Shown here: positions 1 to 7,696 of the stretch, piece after piece
How positions within the stretch are numbered: the stretch's first letter is position 1
How the letters are laid out: the number at the start of each line of letters is the position of its first letter
NCBI GenBank assembly: GCA_051649605.1
Contig: JBOFHK010000004.1
Location: 1 to 26,179 of the forward strand
Direction of reading: 5' to 3'
DNA from: Brevinema_A sp051649605
Lineage (GTDB): Bacteria > Spirochaetota > Brevinematia > Brevinematales > Brevinemataceae
DNA: 26,179 bases
Made by a program: the position numbers and the translations under genes
The notes under the pieces: model-generated
Seen by the model: only the letters and a program-made list of their open reading frames with translations
Database searches by the model: none
What the model was told of the DNA's origin: nothing

Positions 1-105
1 ACCTTGGAATTTATCCGCTAATCCGCTTAGGGTATCTCCTCTCTTGATCTGGTATTTCTTACTCAAGGTCATCGAACTAATCTCCGTACTACTAAAACTG
101 GACAT
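1..105 (-). CDS. LysM-domain protein, N-terminal part only
   Basis: The minus strand opens with ATG at 103-105 and stays open for 35 codons to the window edge. The peptide runs from a Ser/Thr-rich start (MSSFSSTEISS) into KKYQIKRGDTLSGLADKFQG, the classic start of a LysM peptidoglycan-binding module (Y-x-I-x-x-G-D-T-L-S-x-I/L-A). LysM modules bind N-acetylglucosamine polymers in cell-wall or spore-like structures. No signal peptide or hydrophobic segment precedes the LysM, so this copy may be cytoplasmic, or the true start may lie elsewhere. A weak purine-rich GGTGG lies a few bases upstream of the ATG. Everything beyond residue 35 is outside the window, so the rest of the architecture is unknown. 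The domain call is fairly sure; the exact start is less so. Confidence 0.7.
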   Translation of the reverse strand, partial: MSSFSSTEISSMTLSKKYQIKRGDTLSGLADKFQG

Positions 106-194
106 TTTTACCACCGTAATTTATTATTAACGATAATAACAATAAGATATTCTTATATGATCCTGTTTTACACTCTATGCCAGCGATTAAATAG

Positions 195-242
195 ATATAT
201 GTTATAATAATTATCTATAATGGATAATATTATAACATATAT
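195..242. repeat. AT-rich inverted repeat between LysM gene and kinase gene
   Basis: Left arm ATATATGTTATAATA (195-209) and right arm TATTATAACATATAT (228-242) are perfect reverse complements of 15 bp. A nearly matching inner extension (TTATC and GATAA) follows. It lies downstream of the kinase stop and upstream of the LysM gene. No T-tract follows on either strand, so it is not a standard intrinsic terminator. It could be an operator, a cruciform-forming element or an RNA 3'-end stabiliser. Confidence 0.6.
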
Positions 243-316
243 TTATTGTTAAGTGTTAGTGATTTGTGAAGTTTTTTTATAATATCTATGGGAAAATAGC
301 TATTTGAGGTACTGCT

Positions 317-1804
317 CTATATTCCAAAAATAGTGTATGCTTTGTGAAGGACATCATCAACCGAATTGGAAATATCGTTGTAGACTTCGTTAATAATACG
401 CTGGTATAATTGATGGTTTTCATCTATGGGATGGAAAACATCTTTTATTTTTACCATATGGTTAACTGCTGTCGGAAAATCGTCATATATACCCGTAGCG
501 ATAGCCACACAAATTGCAGCTCCTAATCCAGCAGCATTATTATTAACATTACGGTATACAGGACAACCAAAGACATCGGAAATAATCTGCATAAATACAT
601 CGCTATTTGCTCCACCACCTGACACAAGAATTTTTCTATTAGTAATATTTAACTCTTCGTACATAGGATTCATATTATTATACATGGTGTAAGTGATTGC
701 TTCCAATAAGGCTCTATATAGATGAGCTCTAGTATGACGAATATCAAAGCCAATGATTGTTCCACGTTTATGCAGTTCAGAAGGTTTGGGTAACCACTCC
801 AATACCATCATTAGCCCATCGCTTCCTGCTGGTACATTTTGTGCCTCAAGTCCTAAATACTCTTCAGCAGAGATATTTTTTTGTTCTGATTTTGTTACCA
901 AATCAATATTGAGTAGATCTTTTAACCAAGTAACCATCCACATTCCTCTTCGTATTCCTGTTAAACTTTCATACATGTAGAGTTTTGGCACGGATGATGT
1001 TGTTGTCCAAAAATTTTTAGCATAGGGAATATAATCATAACCGACTGCTAAAGCAGAGATATAAGTTCCTAAAGATAGAACCATTGTTCCTTCTGTTGTT
1101 TGAGCTGATCCTAATGTACCACTTTGTTCTTTTTTGGAGGGTGATATAGGTAAAATCCCAGTCCCAAGAGTTTCTGTTCCCTTATCATTCGCTGTAGCTA
1201 CGACAGGGATACCAACTGGGATTCCTGTGATTTGTGCTGCTTCTTGGGTAATATATCCTAAGATTTCTCCTGGTTGTTTTAGCTCCGGAAGCATATTTAA
1301 AGGGATATTATATTGTTTGATTACTTTAGGGTCGTTACTCCACTGCCAGGTTTGGAAATCAAAAGGCCAACTAACCTCATAATTTGCAGAAGTATCTTTA
1401 AATTCTCCTGTTAAGCGATGGGTAATATAAGCAGAAGTTTGGCAAACAAAAGCTGTTTCAGGATTATTCTGTTGGTAAGGATTGGCTAAACGAAGATCCA
1501 TCCAGTTGATTACGTTTTCTACTAATGTGTAATTTTTTTTTAGTAAAACTCGGCAACAGCGGATTTCACAAATTCCTACCCCGATGATATCTTTGAGATC
1601 TCCAGTAAATTTTTGTAGAGCTTCTTGAGTGGCATGTTGGAGGGCGACCCATAGATCATCATCAGGATGCTCTGCGATACCAGGTTTTGGACAATATAGA
1701 GCTTGAAGATTCTTTTTTCCCTCACAGATGATATTACCATCAGTATCAAATATACTAACTTTGGTGCTTTGTGTGCCACCGTCTATTCCTATGATATATT
1801 TCAT
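317..1804 (-). CDS. ygcE: FGGY-family carbohydrate kinase (YgcE-like)
   Basis: This is a cytoplasmic ATP-dependent kinase that phosphorylates a sugar, polyol or sugar acid; the substrate is unknown. At 495 aa it has normal FGGY length. The N-terminal ATP/sugar motif is GIDGGTQSTKVSIFD at residues 5-19, and the C-terminal ATPase half carries RALLEAITYTMY and ILVSGGGANSDVFMQIISD. An in-frame ATG 45 bases further upstream exists, but AAGAGG sits five bases before the codon at 1804 and the first family motif starts right after it, so 1804 is preferred. The gene follows the SDR gene by 41 bases on the same strand and is probably cotranscribed with it. The pairing with YgcW- and YgcU-like proteins matches the E. 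coli ygc region, which supports the YgcE assignment; the symbol is by resemblance, not proof of function. Confidence 0.85.
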   Translation of the reverse strand: MKYIIGIDGGTQSTKVSIFDTDGNIICEGKKNLQALYCPKPGIAEHPDDDLWVALQHATQEALQKFTGDLKDIIGVGICEIRCCRVLLKKNYTLVENVINWMDLRLANPYQQNNPETAFVCQTSAYITHRLTGEFKDTSANYEVSWPFDFQTWQWSNDPKVIKQYNIPLNMLPELKQPGEILGYITQEAAQITGIPVGIPVVATANDKGTETLGTGILPISPSKKEQSGTLGSAQTTEGTMVLSLGTYISALAVGYDYIPYAKNFWTTTSSVPKLYMYESLTGIRRGMWMVTWLKDLLNIDLVTKSEQKNISAEEYLGLEAQNVPAGSDGLMMVLEWLPKPSELHKRGTIIGFDIRHTRAHLYRALLEAITYTMYNNMNPMYEELNITNRKILVSGGGANSDVFMQIISDVFGCPVYRNVNNNAAGLGAAICVAIATGIYDDFPTAVNHMVKIKDVFHPIDENHQLYQRIINEVYNDISNSVDDVLHKAYTIFGI

Positions 1805-1845
1805 ACGAACCTCTTTAGAATTATTAATCGTGAGAATACTGCTAG

Positions 1846-2640
1846 TCAACGTACGCGATACCCCCCATCGACATCGAGAACTGTTCCATTGATATAATCT
1901 GAAGCCTTACTAGCGAGAAAAATCGTTGCTCCCATAAGATCGGATGTTAATCCCCAGCGATTTGCTGCAATATGGCTTAATACCCGTTGATTAGTCTCAG
2001 GATTACTCCGTGTTTTGGTAGTTAATTCGGTGGCATAGTACCCAGGGGCAATGCCATTAACGTTGATATTAAATTGTGCTAGTTCATCACAGTAAGCTTT
2101 TGTTAATCCTACAATACCATGTTTTGAAGAAGCATAAGCTGGACTCCATTGCCCTCCTAAATAGGAGAACATAGAACAGATATTAATAATTTTTCCACTT
2201 TGCTGTGGAATCATAAATTTGGCACTTTCATGGCTCATTTCGAAGGCAGCAGTTAGATTAACGGCAATCATAGGATCCCATTTGGAACGATCAAATTTTA
2301 ATACATCAGGCTCATTAATACATATACCAGCACAGTTTACAAGAATGTCTATTGCACCATACTTTTGTACACAAGATTTGACTACTTCCTGACAAACTCC
2401 ATTTTTGGTTATATTAGCCTTCATTGACGAATATTTCACCCCTGTTTTTTCGATTTCGTTTTTAAATTCTCCATTATCATCCATGATCGTAGTAATAAAA
2501 ACGTTTGCTCCCGCTTTGGCTAAAGCCATCGAAAATGCTTGACCTAGACCAGTATTTCCTCCTGTAATAAGAGCGTTTTTACCCTTTAGAGAAAAAAAAT
2601 CCATAGAAAACTCTGTAATTTTTTGCTCATCTTTAAACAT
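1846..2640 (-). CDS. ygcW: SDR-family oxidoreductase (YgcW-like)
   Basis: A 264-aa classical short-chain dehydrogenase/reductase, probably NAD(P)-dependent and acting on a hydroxyl or keto group of a sugar-like substrate. It shows the cofactor motif TGGNTGLG near residue 27-34, NCAG near residue 107, the Ser (NICSMFS) and the YASSK catalytic Tyr/Lys pair near residues 168-172, and the C-terminal INGTVLDVDGG. The sequence FSMDFFSLKGK near the start and GGQWSPAYASSKHG strongly recall E. coli YgcW. AAAGGAG seven bases before the ATG supports this start. It is the first gene of a two-gene minus-strand unit with the FGGY kinase, under a clear promoter at 2683-2711, and is divergent from a DeoR-type regulator. 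Confidence 0.9.
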   Translation of the reverse strand: MFKDEQKITEFSMDFFSLKGKNALITGGNTGLGQAFSMALAKAGANVFITTIMDDNGEFKNEIEKTGVKYSSMKANITKNGVCQEVVKSCVQKYGAIDILVNCAGICINEPDVLKFDRSKWDPMIAVNLTAAFEMSHESAKFMIPQQSGKIINICSMFSYLGGQWSPAYASSKHGIVGLTKAYCDELAQFNINVNGIAPGYYATELTTKTRSNPETNQRVLSHIAANRWGLTSDLMGATIFLASKASDYINGTVLDVDGGYRVR

Positions 2641-2675
2641 AAGATTTCTCCTTTAATTAAAAATAAATTATTTTT

Positions 2676-2711
2676 CAATTATATTGTATTATTATTAGTA
2701 AAAATGTCAAT
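2676..2711 (-). promoter_or_regulatory. Promoter and candidate operator of the SDR-kinase operon
   Basis: Read on the minus strand: -35 TTGACA (2706-2711), 17-nt spacer, -10 TACAAT (2683-2688). The stretch 2676-2690, read on the minus strand, is AATACAATATAATTG. It matches 13 of 15 bases of AATATAATATTATTG in the promoter of the FAD oxidase gene (3735-3749), and both overlap the -10 element. A shared DeoR-type operator is inferred; AT richness makes chance similarity possible. Confidence 0.7.
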
Positions 2712-2785
2712 AGTAAAATGGAATTAATTAATTTTGCATGATAAATAATGTTTTTACCAACAAATAAGGTTCTTGATAAGAAAAA

Positions 2786-2814
2786 TTGATCTCTTGGTCA
2801 TTTTATTCTATAAT
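2786..2814 (+). promoter_or_regulatory. Promoter of first DeoR-type regulator, nearly leaderless
   Basis: -35 TTGATC (2786-2791), 17-nt spacer, -10 TATAAT (2809-2814). Expected transcription start is near 2821, about three bases before the ATG at 2824. The -10 forms part of a 14-bp perfect palindrome, TATAATATATTATA (2809-2822), a possible autoregulatory site. Confidence 0.65.
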
Positions 2815-2823
2815 ATATTATAT

Positions 2824-3606
2824 ATGAAAAAAATTGCCGATAAAAAAAAAATCTTAAGATTTATTTATCAACGTGTCGAACTTTCTATTCATGACATACT
2901 GGGGCATTTCCGGCTTAGTATGTCTACTGCATATCGTATTCTTAAGCAACTAGAATGTGAAAATTGGATTGTTCTTGATTTAAATTCTATTTATTATAAA
3001 CCATCGACTTTATTTTCTTATGATCAAATCGACACTGCTAGACTGACAAATGCATTAGCTTGGGAATCAGCAAAAATTATCCAAGAAAATGATGTTATTT
3101 GTTTATCGGGTGGTTCTACGACGGTTGCTTTGATTCTTCCTTTTGTCATACTTAATAAAAAAAACATTACTATTATCTCCAATTCGTCTTTGGTATTCCA
3201 GTATTATTTATTATTCTATGATCAAGCCCTTCAACACCGAATTAATTTGATTACGATAGGGGGGCAACTTCGTCATTATTCTTATTCTTTTGGAGGGGAA
3301 TATGCAGATCAAATTATCGAACATTTTAATATTTCAAAAACGTTCTTAGGCTCGGAGAGTGCCCATGAGAAACAAGGACTTTTTACTAATACCTTAGCCG
3401 AATCCTTTATTGAAACAGCATTTATGAAAGTTTCAGAGCAAACATACTCAGTGGTATCAGCACAAAAATTTCATAACAAATCCAAATACCTATGGGCAGA
3501 GTGGACTCAATTTGATGGTATCATTAGTGATTATGACTTATCAAATTTTCGTGAGAGAAAAAATTTTCGATGTTATCAACTCCAAAAAAATAGCTGGTTT
3601 TCCTAA
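2824..3606 (+). CDS. DeoR-family transcriptional regulator (copy 1)
   Basis: A 260-aa DNA-binding repressor-type protein. The N-terminal helix-turn-helix covers about residues 8-45 (recognition helix around SMSTAYRILKQL). The C-terminal DeoRC sugar-phosphate-sensing domain shows ICLSGGSTTVAL (the usual D-S-G-T-T region), IISNSS, IGGQLRHYSYSFGGEYA, ISKTFLGSES and FDGIISDYD. A TTG at 2773 could open a longer frame, but it lies upstream of a strong -10 at 2809-2814. The ATG at 2824 aligns without gaps with the start of the second regulator at 6132, and both proteins are then exactly 260 aa. No Shine-Dalgarno sequence precedes 2824, so translation from a leaderless or very short-leader mRNA is inferred. 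It lies between the divergent ygcWE-like operon and the ygcU-like gene and probably controls one or both through a phosphorylated intermediate. Confidence 0.85.
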   Translation: MKKIADKKKILRFIYQRVELSIHDILGHFRLSMSTAYRILKQLECENWIVLDLNSIYYKPSTLFSYDQIDTARLTNALAWESAKIIQENDVICLSGGSTTVALILPFVILNKKNITIISNSSLVFQYYLLFYDQALQHRINLITIGGQLRHYSYSFGGEYADQIIEHFNISKTFLGSESAHEKQGLFTNTLAESFIETAFMKVSEQTYSVVSAQKFHNKSKYLWAEWTQFDGIISDYDLSNFRERKNFRCYQLQKNSWFS

Positions 3607-3618
3607 TCAGCTGTTTTT
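3592..3618 (+). terminator. Weak hairpin terminator after regulator 1
   Basis: AGCTG (3592-3596) and CAGCT (3608-3612) form a short stem followed by TTTTT within three bases. The stem overlaps the stop codon. With a five-base stem, efficiency is doubtful. Confidence 0.4.
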
Positions 3619-3714
3619 CGTTATCATAACAATAATATATTTCTATATATACTGATTCTAAAATATTATTTTGTAGTTATTTAGATGATATATTAATATT
3701 AATACATTTTCATA

Positions 3715-3742
3715 TTGACATTTTTTTCAAAAATAATATAAT
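3715..3742 (+). promoter_or_regulatory. Promoter of the YgcU-like oxidase gene
   Basis: -35 TTGACA (3715-3720), 16-nt spacer, -10 TATAAT (3737-3742), about 45 bases before the start codon. The -10 lies inside the left arm of a long inverted repeat (3734-3775), an arrangement expected for repressor control. Confidence 0.75.
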
Positions 3743-3775
3743 ATTATTGAATAATTATTTAATAATATTATATTA
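3734..3775. repeat. Long inverted repeat overlapping the oxidase promoter
   Basis: TAATATAATATTATT (3734-3748) and AATAATATTATATTA (3761-3775) are perfect 15-bp reverse complements around a 12-base loop. The left arm contains the -10 and the right arm ends just before the AAGGAG ribosome site. It may be a dual operator for the neighbouring DeoR-type proteins, or an mRNA 5' hairpin that affects translation. Confidence 0.7.
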
Positions 3776-3786
3776 AGGAGTTTATT

Positions 3787-5235
3787 ATGGCTATGAATCG
3801 TGATGACATCGTAAAAAATTTAAAATCTCTTATTGGAGATCATAAAATTTATACTGATTTACCAACCCTGCAAGAGAATAGTAGAGATAGATTTTTAAAA
3901 TACCCAGCAGTATTTGGAATTTATCCCGCACCTCTCGCATCTACTCTTGTAAAAGTAGAAACTGTTGAGGATATTGTTAAAATATTAGAATTTGCCAATA
4001 AACACAATATTAATGTAGTTCCTCGATCAGGCGGTACAGGTACAGAAGGTGGTTTGGAATGTGGGGTAGTGGACTCTATTGTTTTAGATTGTTCCGAGAT
4101 GAATCAAATTATTAAAATTGATCCCTATAATATGCAAGCAACAGTACAAACAGGTGTTATTTTAGAAACCTTAGAACAAGAAGTTAGAAAATTAGGTCTT
4201 ACTACTGGGCATTCTCCTCAATCCAAACCTCAAGCTCAGTTGGGTGGCTTAGTAGCGACAAGAAGTATTGGTCAATTGTCCACCCTATATGGTGGGATTG
4301 AAGATATGATCGTTGGTTTAGAGGCTATATTTCCTGATGGGCGTGTTGCTCGTATTAAAAATGTTCCTCGTCGTGCTGCGGGTCCCGATATTAGGCATAT
4401 TATAGTAGGAAGTGAAGGGACTTTATGTGTTATTAGCGAAGTTACTGTAAAAATATTTAAATATATGCCTGAAAATAATAAATATTACGGTTATCTTGTG
4501 GATGATTTTGCGATAGGAATTAAAATTCTTCGTGAAGTGATTGTTAGTGGATACCGCCCTTCTGTGAGTCGTGTTTATTCCGAAGAAGATGCACACCAAC
4601 ATTTTGATCATTTTCATAAAGGAAAACCTGTATTACTTTTTATGGCAGAGGGTACTGCTGAGATTACAGAAGTTATGGGTAAAGCGATCGAAAAAATCGT
4701 TGCAAAGTATCAAGGGATCGAACAAGTTGATTCAAAATTTATCGAAAAATGGTTCTTAGATTTGTGTTGGGGTGAAGACAAAATAGAAAAAGAAAAACAA
4801 GATATGCGTAGTACAAAAATTTGTGGATTTACTGTTGAAGTTTCTGCTGACTGGGGTACTATTCCTCAATTATACGATAATGTGATCAATCGTATTAAAA
4901 AAGATTTTCCAAAAGCATCTGATCTTACGATGCTTGGAGCTCACTCTTCCCATAGCTATCAGAATGGAACGAATCTTTATTTTGTATTTGATTATAAGGT
5001 AAATTGTGAACCGCAAGATGAAAAGTCTCTTTACCACTATCCAATACATGGAATGATTATTGAAGAAACATTAAAAGTTGGTGGTTCTATGGCTCACCAT
5101 CACGGCATCGGTAAGTACCGAACGGAATGGATTGAGCGAGAGCATGGTAATTCCTATTTTATCTTAGAAGAGCTTAAAAAAACTTTTGATCCGAAAGGTA
5201 TTATGAATATTCATACTTTATACCAAAAACGGTAA
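3787..5235 (+). CDS. ygcU: FAD-linked oxidase/dehydrogenase (YgcU-like)
   Basis: A 482-aa flavoprotein of the vanillyl-alcohol oxidase/alkyl-DHAP-synthase/glycolate-oxidase GlcD superfamily, expected to oxidise a hydroxy acid or polyol. The FAD-binding PCMH domain spans about residues 45-225 and includes VPRSGGTGTEGG (78-89), GHSPQSKP (141-148), the pyrophosphate-contacting GGLVATRSIGQLSTLYG and RRAAGPD. The C-terminal cap has the HHHGIGK triple-His motif near residue 453, also present in alkyl-DHAP synthases. It is strikingly similar along its whole length to E. coli YgcU (SKP-QAQLGGLVATRS, KNVPRRAAGPDIRHII, LGAHSSHSYQNGTN). GGAG six bases before ATG 3787 fixes the start. It is monocistronic here, between two DeoR-type genes. 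No electron acceptor gene is adjacent, so the physiological acceptor is unknown. Confidence 0.9.
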   Translation: MAMNRDDIVKNLKSLIGDHKIYTDLPTLQENSRDRFLKYPAVFGIYPAPLASTLVKVETVEDIVKILEFANKHNINVVPRSGGTGTEGGLECGVVDSIVLDCSEMNQIIKIDPYNMQATVQTGVILETLEQEVRKLGLTTGHSPQSKPQAQLGGLVATRSIGQLSTLYGGIEDMIVGLEAIFPDGRVARIKNVPRRAAGPDIRHIIVGSEGTLCVISEVTVKIFKYMPENNKYYGYLVDDFAIGIKILREVIVSGYRPSVSRVYSEEDAHQHFDHFHKGKPVLLFMAEGTAEITEVMGKAIEKIVAKYQGIEQVDSKFIEKWFLDLCWGEDKIEKEKQDMRSTKICGFTVEVSADWGTIPQLYDNVINRIKKDFPKASDLTMLGAHSSHSYQNGTNLYFVFDYKVNCEPQDEKSLYHYPIHGMIIEETLKVGGSMAHHHGIGKYRTEWIEREHGNSYFILEELKKTFDPKGIMNIHTLYQKR

Positions 5236-5349
5236 TAAGGTAAGATTCTTCAAATATGGCTATTTACAAAAATATTAGTATAGCTAGGAAAGTATAGTAT
5301 TAATAAACGAGGATAAAGAGCGATTCTCTTACGTTTATTAGTTGAAGGA

Positions 5350-6132
5350 TTAGAGATAATGAAAAAAAGAAGAAGGAAATCGTTGACAAATAATTGTTTG
5401 AAAGGGTTTCTCTTGTTGAGGAGGGGTAGAATAATTGGTAATAAGCCCATCAAACTCTATCCACTCTCCCCAACGAAAAAGATATTTTTTTGAGAATTTT
5501 TCTTTATTAATAAGAATATAATTTTTTTGAGAATTTTCTAAAAACAATTTTTCAATATATATGGGTGTCAGACTATTAGAAAAAACCCCTCTTTCATTGG
5601 CACTTTTTGTACTAATAAAAGTTTTATCAATACGAAAATTTTTAATCAAATTTGAGGCATATTCTCCCCCTAAAGAAAAAAAATCATGTTGAATAGAGCC
5701 CCCAATCAAATGAAGGGTGATATTCTTATGGAATGCTTGTTCTCTAAAAATAAGAAATAAAGAAATGGCATAGATATTATTGGTGAGAATAAGAATATTT
5801 TGATTATTACTAATAATAAATGGTATCATTAAGGCGACTGTTGTTGATCCTCCAGCGAGACAGATTGTTTCCCCTTCATTAATAAGGGTACTGGTGTGAT
5901 AAGCTATATTATTTTTGTGTTGTTCATAAGAAATGTCTGTATATTTCAACGATAAAAATGGAGTGTAGAATACTTGATTTTTATTGACTTGCACCCATGG
6001 AGCAAGGGATTTCAAGATACGGTGTACGGTGGATAAACTAATACGAAATTCTTTAGAAAGGGTAGGTAGATCAATAATGATATGTTGACAGATAAAATTT
6101 AGGATACGATGATTACGAATATTTTCTTTCAT
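5350..6132 (-). CDS. DeoR-family transcriptional regulator (copy 2)
   Basis: A 260-aa paralogue of the regulator at 2824-3606. The two share an N-terminal HTH (SLSTVHRILK), the DeoRC stretch ICLAGGSTTVALMIPF, the LGGEYA motif and KTF, with many substitutions between. A longer frame begins at 6156, but a good promoter (-35 TTGAAT 6161-6166, 17 nt, -10 TAGAAT 6138-6143) overlaps that upstream part. The ATG at 6132, five bases after the -10, gives gap-free alignment with copy 1. The mRNA is therefore probably leaderless. It is divergent from the MFS transporter gene and convergent with the YgcU-like oxidase gene. It probably regulates the transporter and perhaps the whole sugar module, while copy 1 responds to a related effector. 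Confidence 0.82.
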   Translation of the reverse strand: MKENIRNHRILNFICQHIIIDLPTLSKEFRISLSTVHRILKSLAPWVQVNKNQVFYTPFLSLKYTDISYEQHKNNIAYHTSTLINEGETICLAGGSTTVALMIPFIISNNQNILILTNNIYAISLFLIFREQAFHKNITLHLIGGSIQHDFFSLGGEYASNLIKNFRIDKTFISTKSANERGVFSNSLTPIYIEKLFLENSQKNYILINKEKFSKKYLFRWGEWIEFDGLITNYSTPPQQEKPFQTIICQRFPSSFFHYL

Positions 6133-6137
6133 AAAAT

Positions 6138-6166
6138 ATTCTACAATAATTTTCATAATAATTCAA
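6138..6166 (-). promoter_or_regulatory. Promoter of second DeoR-type regulator, leaderless
   Basis: On the minus strand: TTGAAT (6161-6166), 17-nt spacer, TAGAAT (6138-6143). The ATG codon (6132-6130) begins six bases past the -10, so the expected +1 is at or next to the start codon. No Shine-Dalgarno sequence is present. Confidence 0.6.
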
Positions 6167-6201
6167 ATATCAAAAAGCTATTTTTGATTAGGAGATAAAT
6201 C

Positions 6202-7485
6202 ATGTTGAATCAAACAAAATCAAATACTCTCAACCGATATATCCAACTAGGGATTGTTACCTTAGCAGCTGGAGGAATTTATCCCATTATCTATTTGAGA
6301 ACAAATTTCCAAACTCCTTTATTGGAAACATTTGGAATGAGTGTTTCGACCTTAGGTAGTATGTATGCGATTTTAGGGGTGATGAATCTTGCTGGTTATA
6401 TTCCAAGTGGATGGTTAGCGGATAGAATATCTTCTAAATTGTTGCTATCGATTTCTCTTTTATTAACGGGAGGAGCAGGATTGTGGTATGCTCAAATACC
6501 ACCTGTAGAGCATATTCGTATTATTTTTCTTATTTGGGGGATTTCTTCGGTATTAACTTTTTGGGGCTCTCATATGAAAATTGTCAAACTTCTTGCAGAG
6601 CGAAATGAACAAGGGAAATTTTTTGGTATTTTAGATGGAGGTAGAGGTTTAGTAGAAGCGGTGTTGGCGACTATTGCTGTATCTATATTTAGTTTTATTT
6701 TGTCTTCAAATCCTGGAGATACATCCATAACCAAGCACGCTCTTACTACGGTGATTTATGGATATGCATGGCTCAATATCGTGTTAGGCTGTCTTGTTTT
6801 TGTGATTCTCGAAGATAAAAAGGAGACTATAGATCCTAATAAAAATATCGAAACACATTCTACAATACAGGAAATAAAGCAAACCTTGATTCTTCCTGAA
6901 GTTTGGCTCGTAAGCGCTATTATCTTTTGTGGCTATACGATCTTTTGGACGGGATACTATATTGGAGGATACCTAACTACCAATCATGCAATCAACGAAA
7001 TCTTTGTTGGTATTGTTACCGTTATCATTTTATGGATGAGACCTCTTGGGGGTATCGTAGGAGGAATACTTGCCGATAAATATGGTAGAACAATAGTCCT
7101 AGGATCATCACTTTTCATTGGATCTTGTATGTTATTTACGCTTACATTTTATACTCGAGAGACTAATCTTTATGTTATTGCAGGCACTTCAATAGTACTG
7201 GGTTTATGTTTTTATTTTATTAGAGGATTGTATTGGTCGTTACTAGATTACTGTGATTTATCACCTTCTCTTACGGGATTTGCTATTGGTATTATTTCAT
7301 TTTTAGGCTACACACCTGATATTTTTATCCCTCAATGGAGTGGTTTGATTTTTAATCGATTTCAAGATGGACCTCAAGCATACTCTTGGTATTTTATTAT
7401 TTCGGGTCTTTTTGGTTTATTAGGAATATTATTTATTTTTATTCTTTATAAACGGATTAAAAAATCCAACAGATTTGTAAATTGA
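6202..7485 (+). CDS. MFS transporter of the YqcE/YihN type
   Basis: A 427-aa integral membrane protein with about 12 hydrophobic segments and a hydrophilic central loop near residues 205-225. The MFS loop 2-3 motif appears as GWLADRISSKLLL (about residues 71-83), and its repeat in the second half as GGILADKYGRTIVLG. The start region PIIYLRTNFQTPLLETFGMS and the block SHMKIVKLLAERNEQGKFFGILDGGRGLVEAVLATIAV resemble E. coli YqcE and YihN, uncharacterised transporters near ygcE and the sulfoquinovose genes respectively. AGGAG seven bases before the ATG supports the start. It is divergent from DeoR-type copy 2 with a 69-base gap, and probably supplies the substrate of the oxidase, SDR and kinase. 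The substrate cannot be read from the sequence. Confidence 0.85.
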   Translation: MLNQTKSNTLNRYIQLGIVTLAAGGIYPIIYLRTNFQTPLLETFGMSVSTLGSMYAILGVMNLAGYIPSGWLADRISSKLLLSISLLLTGGAGLWYAQIPPVEHIRIIFLIWGISSVLTFWGSHMKIVKLLAERNEQGKFFGILDGGRGLVEAVLATIAVSIFSFILSSNPGDTSITKHALTTVIYGYAWLNIVLGCLVFVILEDKKETIDPNKNIETHSTIQEIKQTLILPEVWLVSAIIFCGYTIFWTGYYIGGYLTTNHAINEIFVGIVTVIILWMRPLGGIVGGILADKYGRTIVLGSSLFIGSCMLFTLTFYTRETNLYVIAGTSIVLGLCFYFIRGLYWSLLDYCDLSPSLTGFAIGIISFLGYTPDIFIPQWSGLIFNRFQDGPQAYSWYFIISGLFGLLGILFIFILYKRIKKSNRFVN

Positions 7486-7612
7486 TACGGTATGATGAAT
7501 TTTGTAGTAATATACTTATTTTTCTAGAGTAAAATCCTATACTAAAAATGAGTATAGAGATATATTCTATGAGAATAATTCTTTGTTTATTTAAATATAA
7601 AAATATAACTAC

Positions 7613-7641
7613 TTGATTTAATCTTGTTTTCATGGTATACT
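7613..7641 (+). promoter_or_regulatory. Extended -10 promoter of the Bfd-like gene
   Basis: TTGATT (7613-7618), 17-nt spacer ending in TGG, TATACT (7636-7641). It sits 55 bases before the start codon and is the only clear promoter in this gap. Confidence 0.65.
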
Positions 7642-7696
7642 ATGATAGTACTGAGTAAGTACGATGAAATTATTTATATTACTACGGAGGTAATGT

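Noticed and set aside
5302..5341. AATAAACG/CGTTTATT hairpin between the converging oxidase and regulator 2 genes as terminator
   Set aside because: The inverted arms and an inner AAGAG/CTCTT pairing exist, but no T-tract follows on either strand, so terminator activity is not supported.
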